64,000 nt of DNA from Cycas panzhihuaensis (GCA_023213395.1 CM041465.1:82529741-82593740), one strand, 5' to 3'. Positions 32,561 through 43,962 are shown, counted from the first letter of the stretch. Notes: generated from the sequence alone by a model not told the origin. Translations and numbers: made by a program.

Positions 32561-32811
32561 CGGTGTTCAAACGCTTCTCCTTTTGTTTCTTCAAGAGTTT
32601 TAAGATACCACTTTGGTACCTTTTTGGAGCTTTATTCCTGCAATTGTCTCAGTTCTTCCTCTTCTTGATTGATATTGGAATCACTTACCTAATTGATGTC
32701 AGGTGTCTTTTCTTCTGAAGTATCACATTTTGCTTCAACACTTTCAGAAGTAATAACTGATTCTTCATTTGGTTGCACTATATTCATTTTTTTTTTATCT
32801 ATGTTCATTTC
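32561..32811 (-). other. F integrase-RT linker
   Basis: Poorly conserved, with no clear motif. This is the usual variable linker between copia integrase and RT, with several stops. Confidence 0.45.
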
Positions 32812-33720
32812 CTAATACTCAATCTCAATGTGTCTTATCCCTTCATTAAATATTACATCCCTGCTGATATAAAGTTTTCTTATCTTGGGATCAAGACATC
32901 GGTATGCTTTGGGCTGACTGTTGTATCCAACCATCACACATTCTATGCTTTTATTATCTAATTTGGTTCTATTTTTTTCAGGAATACGTACATAAGCTTT
33001 GCAACTAAAAACTCTAAGATGACTTACATTTGGTATATGTCCTGTCAATGCTTCTTTAGGTGTCACTTCATCCAATGCTTGAGTTGGACTCCTATTGATC
33101 AGATATATAGTTGTATTCATAGCTTTTGCCCAATATTTCTTTGCGATTTCCCTGTCATTCAACAAACACTGAGTCATTTCTAAGATTGTTCTATTCATTC
33201 TTTCCGCTACACCATTTGATTGGGGTGTATACAAAGTTGTGACTTATTTGTGAATTCCATGCAGTTTACAAAATTGAAGGAAATCGTTGGATACGAACTC
33301 CCCTCCTCCATCAGAACGAACACACTTTATTTTCTTGTTGCTTTCCAGTTCTACTTCTACTTTGAATTTTTTGAAATAATCAAGTGCTTTTGACTTGTTG
33401 AACAGAAAATATACCCATGTTTTTTTGGAAAAATCATCAATGAAGGTTAGAAAGTATCTCGCTCCATTTGTTGAGACTGGTGTAAATAGACCACAAAGAT
33501 CAGTATGAACCAAATCCAATTTATTTTGTGCTCGCCATGTGCTTTTCGCAAAAGGAATTCTAAGTTGTTTCCCCATCATGCAACTTTTGCATACAAATGA
33601 GTTGAATGAAATATCAAGCAGGCCATTCAACATTCTTGAATTTTTCAATCTTTCTAACCTATCATGAAATACATGACTATACTTCAAATGCCACATTTCA
33701 TTAGTATCATTACTTGTCAC
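32812..33720 (-). pseudogene. F integrase
   Basis: Two open pieces in the same sense, separated by one TAA at about 33241. Zinc site: MWHLKYSHVFHDRLERLKN with CKSCMMGK. The core triad is present: LVHTDLCGLF, CVRSDGGGEFVSNDF, NGVAERMNRTI. The C-terminal part reads VSHLRVFSCKAYVRIPEKNR, CVMVGYNSQPKAYR, YISRDVIFNEG. Apart from the stop this is the best-preserved domain of F. Confidence 0.9.
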
Positions 33721-34130
33721 AGCAAGTGAATTTATATCAAATGGGAATTTAGTGGGTCCTTTGTGGCGGAAAGCAACTTGTAAAGCCTATTGGATTTTAC
33801 TCCTTCAGCTATTACAATACCATTCTTTTTCATGTCCAAAATGTAACAATGACCATTTTCATCAAATATTGTTCTCAACCTTTTTTCACTTAACTAAGAT
33901 ATTGATAAGAGATTTTTCTTCATCCCTGGTACAAAGAAGACATTGCCTATTTGCTAAATTTTTTCATCAATTTTTATGGCTATCTTACTAATCCCCTTTA
34001 TGTGAAGGGGAAAATTATCACTAGTTCTATATATTTGTTAAGATCATATGGTTTTAGTGTCTCAAACCATTTTTCAACTCCAGTCATGTGGTGGGAGGCT
34101 CCTGAGTTGACCTACCAATTTTTTAATGCA
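33721..34130 (-). pseudogene. F protease, catalytic Asp lost
   Basis: Minus strand reads VNSGASHHMTGVEKWFE. Family form is DSGAS, so the catalytic Asp is Asn (codon at 34106-34108), and a stop immediately precedes the motif. The remainder is heavily stopped. Confidence 0.75.
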
Positions 34131-35106
34131 CTGGAACTAGCTACTAGCATTGTTATGAAAGCAGTTTTAATTTTGTCTTCCAATGAGTCTCGTTCTCTGT
34201 TGTAGTTTCTTGATACCTGCTTTCCCTTCTGAATTTTTTGCTTGCCTTCGGTAGCATTGATATGGATAGTAGCTTGTTTTCCTGCAATGGTAGTAGACAT
34301 CAAAAGCCCTGCAGTTGCTTAAAAAATGACCAAATTTTCCATGATTGAAGCAAACTTTGGCATCATGCAGAGGAGTGGGTCTTCCTCACCCTCTTCCTTC
34401 ATTTCAGTGACCTTTGACGCTAGTGGGTGCTCTTCCACACATTCTTGGATTATGTTGTCCTCGTCCTCGCCCTCCTATATTAAGTTTAGTGACAAGTGCC
34501 TCTTCTATCTCAACATTCTCTTCATATCTCCGATTCCTTTGTTCTTGGCCAAGCTATTTGACTTATAAAAACATCAAAAGACATGGTGGTTGTTTGTCCT
34601 CCACCTGTTAACATGTTGACCATATTATCAAATGACTTTGGTAACTTGTTGAGTACAAGATGCACCAATTCAGTGTCGGTTAATTTATCTCCTGTTGTGA
34701 GGAGTGCATTCTTGACATTGGTCAATTTGGCTATGAAATCCAAAACTAACTGACCCTCTCTCATTCTGAGCTTATATAGTTCTTCTCTGAGAGTAACTAT
34801 TCTAGCTTCATTTTTTCTACTAAATATGGAGGACATGACTTTCCAGATTTCATGGGCACTTTCAACACCATCTACATAGGTCAATAGGGAATCTGAGATT
34901 GAGTGTTTGAGAACTAATATAGCATTGTTGTTCCTTTCTTCCCAATTTAACAAATCCACTATGTCAGTGGGCTATTTTTCTTGTCTAGTGGTGGTTTTCC
35001 AAGCATGTTTTGCTCTTAAAAGACCCTCAATTTTTATTTTCCAAATGCTAAAATTCATTTCAGCCAGTTTATTGGCTTCAGGCAAGGCTACAACGGAGGA
35101 GGCCAT
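34131..35106 (-). pseudogene. F gag
   Basis: Start ATG at 35106: MASSVVALPEANKLAEMNFS, IWKIKIEGLLRAKHAWKT, one TAG, then LNWEERNNNAILVLKHSISD, SAHEIWKVMSSIFSRKNEAR, LRMREGQLVLDFIAKLTNVK, LVLNKLPKSFDNMVNML. This is the copia gag order. The zinc knuckle near 34315-34360 reads CFNHGKFGHFLSNC, its second Cys replaced by His, which would weaken zinc binding. Confidence 0.85.
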
Positions 35107-35854
35107 GTTTGAATGATAAAAATGAGAAAACTCAACAGAGAAACTTAGTTGCAGGGCCATACGACCGTACGATATATAGAAAAGTACAAATTTTTGTAGG
35201 TGTACGAATTTAAGAAAATAGGGGGCCAAATCAAAGTATTCAATAAGAGGAGTCCATAAGTACAACTATTTTTTTTTAGAAAATGTCTGGATTTATTTTT
35301 TTCAGAAGATGTCTAGATTTATAAGAAACAGAGGTCAAAGTTCAAATTGGCGGCTAGGGCTGAAAGTGAAAAATGCCTCAAACAAAAAATATCTTTTGAA
35401 TTTTCCTTCAAAATTGGTCTTAAAATGTTTGTATTAATGAGAGGATTAAATTGATATGTGTTTTACCTAGATTAATTGATCTATACTAAAGAAAAATGCA
35501 AAATACTCTTCAAACCCGTGCCTCTAAAAAATGGGGCAGAAACCCTTTGAAACAACTTTGGATCACATCACTCCTTTGGAGAGAAATGACATTTGTACTG
35601 TCATGACTCTATTGGTAAATTTGAGACCAATCTGAGAACTTTGATTTTTTTCATTCATACAATGTCTGTACGTCATCCGTACACACGTTCTTTCACTGAA
35701 TTCTTGTTCTAAGATGACTTATTACTCCAGATTGATTATTCTCCTTGAGATATTTTATTCTTTAGATTGATTTTGTTAAATTTTTCTCAAAACCCTAAAG
35801 ACCTCCTTGTCCAAATTCAGATAGAAATTGATTTTCAATGAGACAATCGTAGCC
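35107..35854 (-). other. F leader
   Basis: About 0.75 kb of AT-rich leader without recognisable genes. Confidence 0.6.
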
Positions 35855-35867
35855 CGCTTTGATACCA
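35855..35867 (-). other. F primer-binding site
   Basis: On the minus strand TGGTATCAAAGCG directly touches the LTR start. Confidence 0.8.
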
Positions 35868-35924
35868 TGTAAAGAGAATTCCTCAATGCTTCATTAATTG
35901 GTTTGAATCCATAAATACATTACT
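35868..35924 (-). repeat. F 5' LTR, truncated to about 56 bp
   Basis: Matches the left LTR from TGTAAAGAG to about ATAAATACA and then changes to H gag sequence. About 160 bp of LTR, including the promoter part, is missing. Confidence 0.8.
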
Positions 35925-36852
35925 ATCGAAGGGTGTATGTATGGGAAGCATCATCGCTATCCTTGAAATGCACCTCGATTTGGTCTTTGTGGAGACTGTT
36001 GCTACTATTGTTGCCTCTACTGCTACTGCTATTTTTGTTGCATGCCAAATTGCTTCTTCATATATTCAAGTTGAATGTGCCAACCTTGCCAAAATAATGA
36101 CATGCAACCATTTTTTCTTTTGAAGCATTAATGCTTAGATTCCCAAATTGTTTTTAAAAATTCTATTTGGGAGCCATAGTTTGTTTGCCCTTGTGCTTTG
36201 CACTAAATGCTCCTAAAGTTGCCCCTTCATCTTGTCATGAGTAGATTTGCTCCTTCCACAATAACAAACTTTCCAATTGGTTGAAGATCATGGTACCCAA
36301 AGTGTCTCCTCATGTGATAAAGGAAATGAAACCATTGTACTCTCATGGTAAAGCATGAATGACGGGAGTAATTAGGTCTTCATTTGATGCTGGTTTTTCC
36401 AAAGCTATTAACTGATTATTTATTTTTTTTATATTTGACAAGAAAGTTGTTATTGGATCAACAAACTTTATAGTAAACAATTTGGCTTTGGACATGACAA
36501 CGTGAGCATCATCTCTCCTTTCATACAAGGATAACAAAGTGTCCCATGCTTCTTTTGAAGTGGCAACATTTGCAATATTTTTGATCCACAATGGTGTGAA
36601 TTGTCATGTGTAAAAAATCTAAGGAAATTTTGTCTTTAGCTTTCCATGTAGCAACTAGAGCTGGATCAATGGCTATTGTGACATTTGCATTTGTAGTACT
36701 TTGAGTTGGAGTAGATTTAGGAAGTCTCCCACATACATAACCCCATAGTTCATTTATAATAAGTAGATTTTTGCTTATTTTTTCTAATCTTGGAAATTAT
36801 CTGGTCCGTTTAGTTTAATTGGACTTGTACTAAGCATTGATATGGGACACAT
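35925..36852 (-). pseudogene. H gag
   Basis: Probable start at 36852 (MCPISMLSTSPIKLNGPDNF). Then NVATSKEAWDTLLSLYERRD, KAKLFTIKFVDPITTFLSN, ALEKPASNEDLITPVIHALP (36343-36591), aligned to G and J gag. The knuckle near 36075-36120 reads CHYFGKVGTF, having lost the second Cys and the His. Multiple frame changes. Confidence 0.75.
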
Positions 36853-38663
36853 TTTTAACTATTAAATTTAAATTCTTGTAGCTAACCTTTCGCCACTTAA
36901 GTCCCACTTGCAAATACACCAATAGTCCTAACCTTAAAAAAGAATCCAATAACTGAAGAATGTAGAGAAAGTGGAGGGTTAGACTTTTCAAGTGGTCCAA
37001 CCCTAATCTGTAAATAGATCCAATGGTTGGCCAAATACAATTTTTAGTACAGGCAAGGTAAGGTTGATTTGCATGGTCATACCATACTTTTTTTGAAGTC
37101 CACAACTTTAATAACACCATTTTTGAACCTTCTTTTCCACAATATTAAGTCTTAATTGTTGTGCACTAGCCATGCGGTCAGTTGGTCCCCTAAGGAATGC
37201 ACCAAACTTAAGACTAGAGGCAAGGTTTGAACCTTTTTCGAGCCTTCCAACATAATATTTTTTTAAGTGATGTGTTTATATGATGCTGGAATGATGTAAA
37301 ATTGCTTGCTTTGAACTTTAAAAAATGCCTTTAAGTATGATGAAAAATTGTCTTCAAGTATGATGAAAAATTGCTTAATTTAAATTGGAATTAATGTTGT
37401 CAAGTATAATGAAGAATTGCTTGTTTGTAATGCTGTAGATTTCTTTTCTTAGTGCTTGACAAATAAGAAGTTTTGTAAGATTTTAAGCAATTTTTGCAAA
37501 ACAAAAGCATATCAAGAGACTTTAACACATTAAAATAATCCTAACACATACTAAAAAATGATTTTTTATTAGTGTTTTTAGTGCTTTAGAGCCTGTTTCA
37601 ATGGTTAATGATTAAATAGGTCACCTCGTTGGGAGCCTAAAATCATATACAAATGTTATTTTTCACTCAAAATGCTATCATTGACTTAAAAAACATAATT
37701 TTTTGATCGATAAACACCCTTGCATTTTTTTAAAAAGTGTTATTGAAGTTAATAAATAAATGATTCTACTTTGGAAATGAGAAGATATTAATAAAAATCA
37801 CTTCAAAAAGTAACTTTACGAAAGAGGCCTTTTATATAAATTAGAATATTCTAATTTATATACTCTAAAGTTATATAACAATAATTCAAAAATGAAAATT
37901 TTCAATAGAATTCATTATGGAGTAGTGCGGGTGACCTGATTTTCACAAAATCAATCGAATCTCTCTAATGGAGTATCAAAATCTCGTGTCATTTGATCAA
38001 GTGGTCTCATGTGACTGCAACAACGAGTTTTGATCTTTGTTTTGAATTTTGACTAAGTTTTCACCAATTTGATCCATATGATGCAAATGGTGGGCGCACA
38101 ACTGTGTGAGGCAAAACTGTTGACTGAAATGAATTTGAGAGGATTTTCTTCTCCAAAATAGTCCTTGACTAGTGTTTGATGACGCCAAATGGATCTGTAG
38201 TAGCCAGTACTTGATTTGAGTACTCACTCAGTGTTTTTTCTTCAAGAGGGGCACTCAACTAGGGTTTTTCTCTACCAAACAAAAACCGAGTGCCCAACAG
38301 AAGTTTGGACAACAGATCTTGCTCTCAATAGAGTGCAGGCTGACTGTAGGGTGGAATACTCTTCAACATTGAATGAGAACACCTGTAATAAAAAATCAGA
38401 GATGCACAATGGAGGAAAATACATAGATTTTCCTCTCTTTTCCTTCCTACAAGTGTTAATAACCTCAGAAAAAAGTTAAACTTTTTTTTTTTTTTTTTTG
38501 TGGTACACTTTTAAAAAACAATGAAAATTTGAGATTAAAAACTTAAAAAAAAAAAAAGTTGAGCCAAGTAAGACTTGGATCGCCTTCGGAGTGTGAAACT
38601 CATCACCAGGGGTTGGCTATCACTCCCCAGTCTTCCAATCTATAACTAAGACTCCTACCAAGT
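36853..38663 (-). other. H leader
   Basis: About 1.8 kb, no gene. Repeated AAAATTGCTT and GATGAAAAATTG words near 37330-37420, and homopolymer T (38482-38499) and A (about 38548-38560) runs near the primer site. Confidence 0.6.
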
Positions 38664-38676
38664 AGCTTTAATACCA
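38664..38676 (-). other. H primer-binding site
   Basis: On the minus strand TGGTATTAAAGCT lies 3 bp from the LTR, one or two changes from the initiator tRNA-Met type. Confidence 0.65.
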
Positions 38677-38679
38677 AAA

Positions 38680-39151
38680 TGTGAAATAAGGATCATATGG
38701 GAACAATGAAGTACTAGGCAAAGATGATTAGCCTCTATGATAAACAATAAATAAGCAAGCACATAAGCACACTATCGAATAGAGGAGAAGGAATTGATCA
38801 TAGCTTCAACAACATTGACTTGTATTCAACTTAACAACATAACAATACATTTCATATTCTCTTGCTATACATGAGAAAATGGTCTTAATATATAGGTGAG
38901 GAGGATGCCCTTTAGGGTGCTACATGTTTGACAAGTGTCAAACATGCATACAAGTACATTGCATGAAGGACACTTGTCCATCATGCACGCATATATGCAA
39001 ATATGCAAATAGAAGGGTAAGGGGTCCATTGATCCATACGTTACAATATTACGCAACATTAGAGAAGTGTTTGTGCATACTTTACACATGTATGTAAAAA
39101 AGAACCTTCACATAATACATAACTTAACAATAGAACATAAAGGTTCTAATA
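38680..39151 (-). repeat. H 5' LTR (no mate in window)
   Basis: Starts TGTGAAATAAGG. The end is placed at AGGTTCTAATA by analogy with AGGTTTAACA of G, so the last bases are uncertain. Confidence 0.6.
38886..38979 (-). promoter_or_regulatory. H U3 promoter: TATA box with two inverted repeats upstream
   Basis: CTATATATTA on the minus strand at 38886-38895. After 27 nt comes a perfect inverted repeat at 38923-38946 (arms CATGTTTGACA and TGTCAAACATG around AG). Then GGACACTTGTCC at 38968-38979. Confidence 0.6.
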
Positions 39152-40479
39152 GGTCATGCCTTCATCTTTTTAATTATTTGTGTTTTCTTCCCAAATTCTC
39201 TTGCTCCTATTGATCTAGGTCTTTTCCTCTTCAAAGTTTTAAGACATCCTAGTAAAAGTTTGCTAGTAACATAATTGTAGGACTTCATGCAACGATAGGC
39301 AACCAAAATTTCTCATAAAAAACCTGAGTGGATACAATGTTAGGTTGAATCTATATTGGTTACCTATAATCAACTTGTGTAATGATGATTTTGGCTTTTT
39401 AGACAATAAAAGGGACCAATTGTAGGCTATTCCCTTCATTAGATGTTGTAGATAAAGTGTCATCCACCACAATAATGAATTATGTTGTTGCTCACCTAAT
39501 AGTTGTGGACACCACCATCATATTCATGGTTGTCAAATGCATGAGTGGGATTCCTTTGCTACCATGTTTCATATGAAATTCCCATTTACACAAAGTCTAA
39601 ATAATTTGATCTTTCACCGTTGAAAATACTTGACCCATTGTTGCCATCATCTTGCCTATGTTAGAAAATCCTATCAAGCAAGCTACATCTACAAATTCCA
39701 TGGTAATGGTTTAGCCATTGATAACAATCATTTGGAAAGAAGGGTTATATCCCTCAATAACATCCTTTAGCCATTTAGAATGTTTTAAAAATAATGGAGT
39801 CAGTGTAATACCTGCAAGATTTATAGTTTCTAATGCCACACTCAAAGGGGCTATGCATTCACCTAATGTCAACCATTATTGCAATATTGGCAAACTGAGG
39901 AAGTGCCATTGAACCACATACCCACCTAATTTAATAGGTGCCTCCAATTCTCCTTCATTATTATTTCCATCTCTCTACAGTATCAGAGTTGCCTCTTGAG
40001 CCCATGCCACTGATGTTATTGTTGGCATGTTTGGTCACTTGAACTAATCAATTCTTCCCCCTAACACCAATTTCATAGGGCTTTTAGGGATAGGGATGAT
40101 GTGACTGAATGGTCTCCATTCTCCTCTTCCTTTGTACCCCGAAGCTCCCTATCCAATATTGTATGAAGAATCCGAGTTGTTATCTCTTGCCTTTTACTGA
40201 ATTCCCCCTATTTTGAAATAACTAGGGTTTGTGTACTTGATTGCTAATTTCATGTCTATATGCAAATTTGTTAGTCAGTTTTGATGTAATGAATTGGCCT
40301 CCTCCTTGTTCTTGTGATGAATGATTGCTATGATCAGTGTGTGCCCAAATCAACCAATTTGTCATTCCATGATTGACATCACGTTTTGCTTGGTAAATTA
40401 ATGTGAGTGTGACAAGCTTGTGACCTTTAAATGGTGGGTGTGCTCTGCTCAATGGATAAGCATGAGTGTGATGGATTGG

Positions 40480-40719
40480 GACCTTTGAACAACAGGTGTG
40501 TTCAATTGATGGTTCATCACTTGCTTGCCTCGTCAATCAGTTCCACCCTTGTTTTGTGATAACAACATTCTCTAGTGATATCTCCATAATCTAACTTATG
40601 ACCTTTGAATGATAGGTGTGTTCAACAATGGTTCATTACTCTCTTGACTTGCAAATCAGTTCCACCCTTGCTATGTGATGACAATGTTATCTGGTGATGG
40701 CTCCATCATTTGGATCAAC
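40480..40719 (+). repeat. Tandem duplication, 120-bp period
   Basis: 40480-40599 and 40600-40719 share GACCTTTGAA, AGGTGTGTTCAA and TCAGTTCCACCCTTG in the same order. A partial third unit starts at 40422 (GACCTTTAAATGG). Confidence 0.85.
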
Positions 40720-41149
40720 CCATGAATGTTGGGGATGTCTCAACCCTTTATCAACGATCTTCTATATTGGCCCATAATTGTTGTGAAATAACCTATGATT
40801 GATAATGGCTTTATCTCTAGATCATCCATGAATGTTGGGAATGTCTCAATTAGATCATTAATAGTTTATCCCTAGACAACCCACAAGGGTTTAGGTGTCT
40901 CAATTAGATCAATGGTGGCTATATTAGTGCATAAGCATTAGAGAATGGTTAATCTCTTGATTGGTAGCAATGGCAATGTTTCTGGTTGCCTTATTGTTTT
41001 AATTGGTTTGATTAGTAGTGTTAGTTACACTAATCCTTTAGTTGAACTGACTTTACACTATGATCAACCTTAACCTCTCTTTTCTTTGATTTTTTTTTTT
41101 CATATGATTGCCCTTTATGATTTGGATTGGCCTTGGCCAATTGACCTTG

Positions 41150-41151
<2 letters not shown>

Positions 41152-41181
<30 letters not shown>
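41152..41181. repeat. (TC)n microsatellite
   Basis: Uninterrupted TC dinucleotides. Confidence 0.95.
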
Positions 41182-41183
<2 letters not shown>

Positions 41184-41289
41184 TGATAATATGTTTTATC
41201 GTTTCATGATAATTAAATTTAGCCTCCTAATTCCTAGAAAAATGTAAGTCTAAATGGGGTCTCTTATTCTCATAGTTAGCCCTTTATTT

Positions 41290-41860
41290 TCAACATTCTA
41301 TAGGGCTCTGATAAATTTTTAACTTAGAACCATTTATGAATCTAGGGTACAAGGTGTCATCCAAGTTTGTCAATTCCATAGAACCATTGTTAAATATTCT
41401 TTTTACTAAGGATGGTCCTAGCCACTTTAGCTTTAATTTCCTAGGTTTCAGAAAATGCTTGCCATCATATTTCAACACTAGGTCCCCTTCCTTGAAATTT
41501 TTTCTTTTTAAGTCTTTATTGTGCCAACATTTTCTCTGTTGTTGTATCACATTCACAATCCATTCAACTTGTAAGCATTTTTCATCCAAGGCTACGAGGT
41601 CTTGAAGCCTATTCTGTTGGCTTCAATCATCTATCCATTTCTCTTGTATTGTTATTCATAGGCTTGGAACCAAATATTCAATAAGCAATACTCTTTATTT
41701 TACATAGGTTAATTGGAAGGGAGTATGTCTTGTAGTGGTTTTAAATGCTATTTGGAAAGCCCATAGTACAAAATGGAATTTTTTTTGCTTAATCATTCCA
41801 TTCTAGATTACATAAATTTTGCAACATCATTATAAGGATCTTATTGGTTGATTTTGTCTA
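41290..41860 (-). pseudogene. Gypsy element O: integrase C-terminal region
   Basis: In coding order, ALWAFQIAFKTTTRHTPFQL, then a stop, LIEYLVPSL, QQNRLQDLVALDEKCLQ, then a clean frame (41290-41589) with KRKNFKEGDLVLKYDGKHF and KPRKLKLKWLGPSLV. The WLGP region and GD.V.. phrase typify the end of Ty3/gypsy integrase. Its core is missing at the junction with I. Confidence 0.85.
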
Positions 41861-41879
41861 TCATTTGCACGTGGATAAT

Positions 41880-42979
41880 AAGGGCTCACCCATACTAGAA
41901 AGGCCATGGGAGGTTGTCTCAATGGATTTTATGTTGGGTTTTCCACTCACACAATGACGAAATGACTCAACTTTTGTGGTAGCAAATAGACTCTCTAAAA
42001 TGGCCCACTTCATTCCTTGTAAGAAAAGTAGTGATGCAAGTTGGATTATAGATTTATTCTTCAAGGAAGTTATGAGGTTACATGGAGTTCCAAAAGTGAT
42101 TACAAGTGATTGATATACCAAGTTCTTAAGCCATTCCTGGAGGAAGAGGCTTGATAGCAAATTGCAGTTTAGTTCTACATATCATCCACAAATTAATGGC
42201 CAAATAGAGGTTTTAAATAGAAGCTTGGGAGATTTGTTGTGAAATTTGGTAGGGGATCACCCCAAATAGTTGGATTTCATCATACCCCAAGTTGAATTTA
42301 CATATAATTCAAGAGTGAATCAATCCATAGGTAAATCACCATTTCAAATTGCTTATGGGAGAAATCCTTATGTTTATGCTGATTTGATTTCATTACCAAA
42401 AGGGATATGAGGTAGCCAAAATGTAGGAGAGTTTGCAACCCAAATCAACAAAGTCCAATAGTGGGTTCGGCATAAGTTTGAAGCCAAAAACATGATATAA
42501 AAGGAAGATGTAGATGTGCACTAAAGAGAAAATATATATGAGCTTGGAGATGAAGTCATGATATATCTTCACAAGGAAAATGCCCCAGTGGTATATATAA
42601 CAAACTAAAGCCCAGGAAGATTGGACCCTATAGGATGTTGAAGAAGTTGAACAACAATGCTTATTTACTAAATCTTCCAGAGGAGTTAGACATCAGTCCA
42701 ATCTTCAATGTAGTAGACTTGCATGACTATCATCACAACAACACTAAAGAAGAATAGGAAAGTAGTGTACAAGGTGAGTAGTTCAAGCATATTCCAAAGA
42801 AGAAGAGGGATGAGATTGAATATGTAATTAACATGAAACTTAGAAGTACCAGAGTAGGAGATTACCAAACATATTTGGTCAAGTGGAGAGAACTACCAAA
42901 TACCTACAATTCCTAGATAATAGAAGTAGAGTTGATGAAGTACAACATAGGTACTCTCAAACCAGAAGAGTCAACATCT
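41880..42979 (+). pseudogene. Gypsy chromovirus I: integrase core to chromodomain
   Basis: Plus strand: ERPWEVVSMDFMLGFPLTQ (Asp 1), [31 protein letters not shown] then stop (Asp 2), SSTYHPQINGQIEVLNRSLG (Glu), VNQSIGKSPFQIAYGRNP, and near 42815-42950 a chromodomain, MKLRSTRVGDYQTYLVKWRE with LPNTYNS and IIEVELMKYN. At least ten stops. It begins abruptly at about 41870. RT and gag are absent. Confidence 0.88.
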
Positions 42980-42982
42980 TTT

Positions 42983-42997
42983 AAAGAAGGGGAGGAT
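42983..42997 (+). other. I polypurine tract
   Basis: AAAGAAGGGGAGGAT lies just before a TGAAATATGG LTR start. Confidence 0.65.
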
Positions 42998-43962
42998 TGA
43001 AATATGGAATCTTCATTGTCTTTAGTTATTTTGTGTTTTGTAACCTGTCCCATTCATCCTCATCTCTCTTTCATTTTGGTGGGTGGCTAGTGGTGAAGTA
43101 AATAGAGGATTTATCTTCTTTTCCTTCTTTATTTACTTCCTCCCCTTCAATTGGTTCCCCTATTTTTTCTACCGCTTCACCTATTTTCTTTTTCCTTTTT
43201 GGCTCTCGCAGGGTTTTCCAGGGTCTGGGTCAAGTTCATGCTTTGGTCCTTTCGAATCCTCAAAGGTTCCTAAGAACTCTCTAATCTCGGTTAAATGCTC
43301 CTAATCCTAGAGTTTAGCTTCTATATTATTAATTATCCTTCTAATATCTAGGAACAACTACTATTGTGTTTCAAGCATGGATTGAAGCTATGTTATCTCA
43401 TTAGTGGGTTCAATTCTCTTTGAACCCACTTGTTGGAGCTAGAGTTCTAGTTATGATTGAAGTGGTTTCTCCATGCTAGGTCCTTCTAGCTAATTTTCAC
43501 TCCCCTAAGATCTAATACCATTACCATGAAACCCTCCTAGTCTAGTTTGCTAACACAACATACTAGCCATGATATTAAGGTTTTTACTGAATTTTGCATT
43601 AATTTTATTATTATTTTACACATTCACACGTGCACATAGCAAACAAGAAGAGAATGTTCCATGTTGAAGTTGCAAGAATGAGAAGATACAATCATGGTTG
43701 CTAGAATGCACTATCAAGCATTTCCATACCAATTGCTCCATACCTATCCATTGTTGAAATGAGCGGCCACCCACTCATGTCATCACTACCTCGCTTTGTA
43801 ATGCTCTAGTCCATTAGGTAGCATGTTTCACCGTGCCAACATGAAAATGGTGTCTAGTGCTCATTTTTGGACAGGGATTGATTCCATCGAGTAGTCATAC
43901 TCCCTTAATCAGTCTTACCATGGAGACATCCTTGAATTCTCTGACTGATCTTGGAAGCATTG
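42998..43962 (+). repeat. Start of I 3' LTR, end undefined
   Basis: Begins TGAAATATGGAATC after the purine tract. No gene is seen up to J at 43963. Contains an open but unrecognised Phe-rich frame (43083-43304). How much is LTR is unknown. Confidence 0.45.

Larger units (their letters stand above)
23376..35924 (-). mobile_element. Ty1/copia element F, interrupted by G, right LTR truncated
   Basis: Left LTR 23376-23592 starts TGTAAAGAGAATTCC and ends TTTTAACA. The right copy starts at 35868 with the same words but matches for only about 56 bp. On the minus strand it has a purine tract at the left LTR and a primer site at the right. Without G it is about 5.1 kb. Order is gag, protease, integrase, RT, RNase H, all with breaks. 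No target duplication can be found, because the right edge is gone. Confidence 0.85.
35925..39151 (-). mobile_element. Truncated Ty1/copia element H, relative of G and J
   Basis: Minus-strand 5' part of an element: LTR 38680-39151, primer site, leader and gag. Everything after the gag knuckle is missing at the junction with F. Gag, leader (TTTGAACCTTTTTCGAGCCT) and U3 layout mark it as an older cousin of the G/J/N family. Confidence 0.75.
39152..41289. other. Unassigned stretch
   Basis: No family recognised on either strand. Minus-strand frames at 39200-40020 have long runs between scattered stops (for example LGGYVVQWHFLSLPI), suggesting old coding DNA, perhaps from element O, but without a motif I can name. 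It contains a 120-bp tandem duplication and a TC microsatellite. Confidence 0.4.

Noticed and set aside
43509-43520. Primer-site-like word (minus strand TGGTATTAGATC) that could mark another minus-strand 5' LTR
   Set aside because: Two mismatches to the usual site, 6 bp from any TG start, and no LTR mate. Too weak to annotate.
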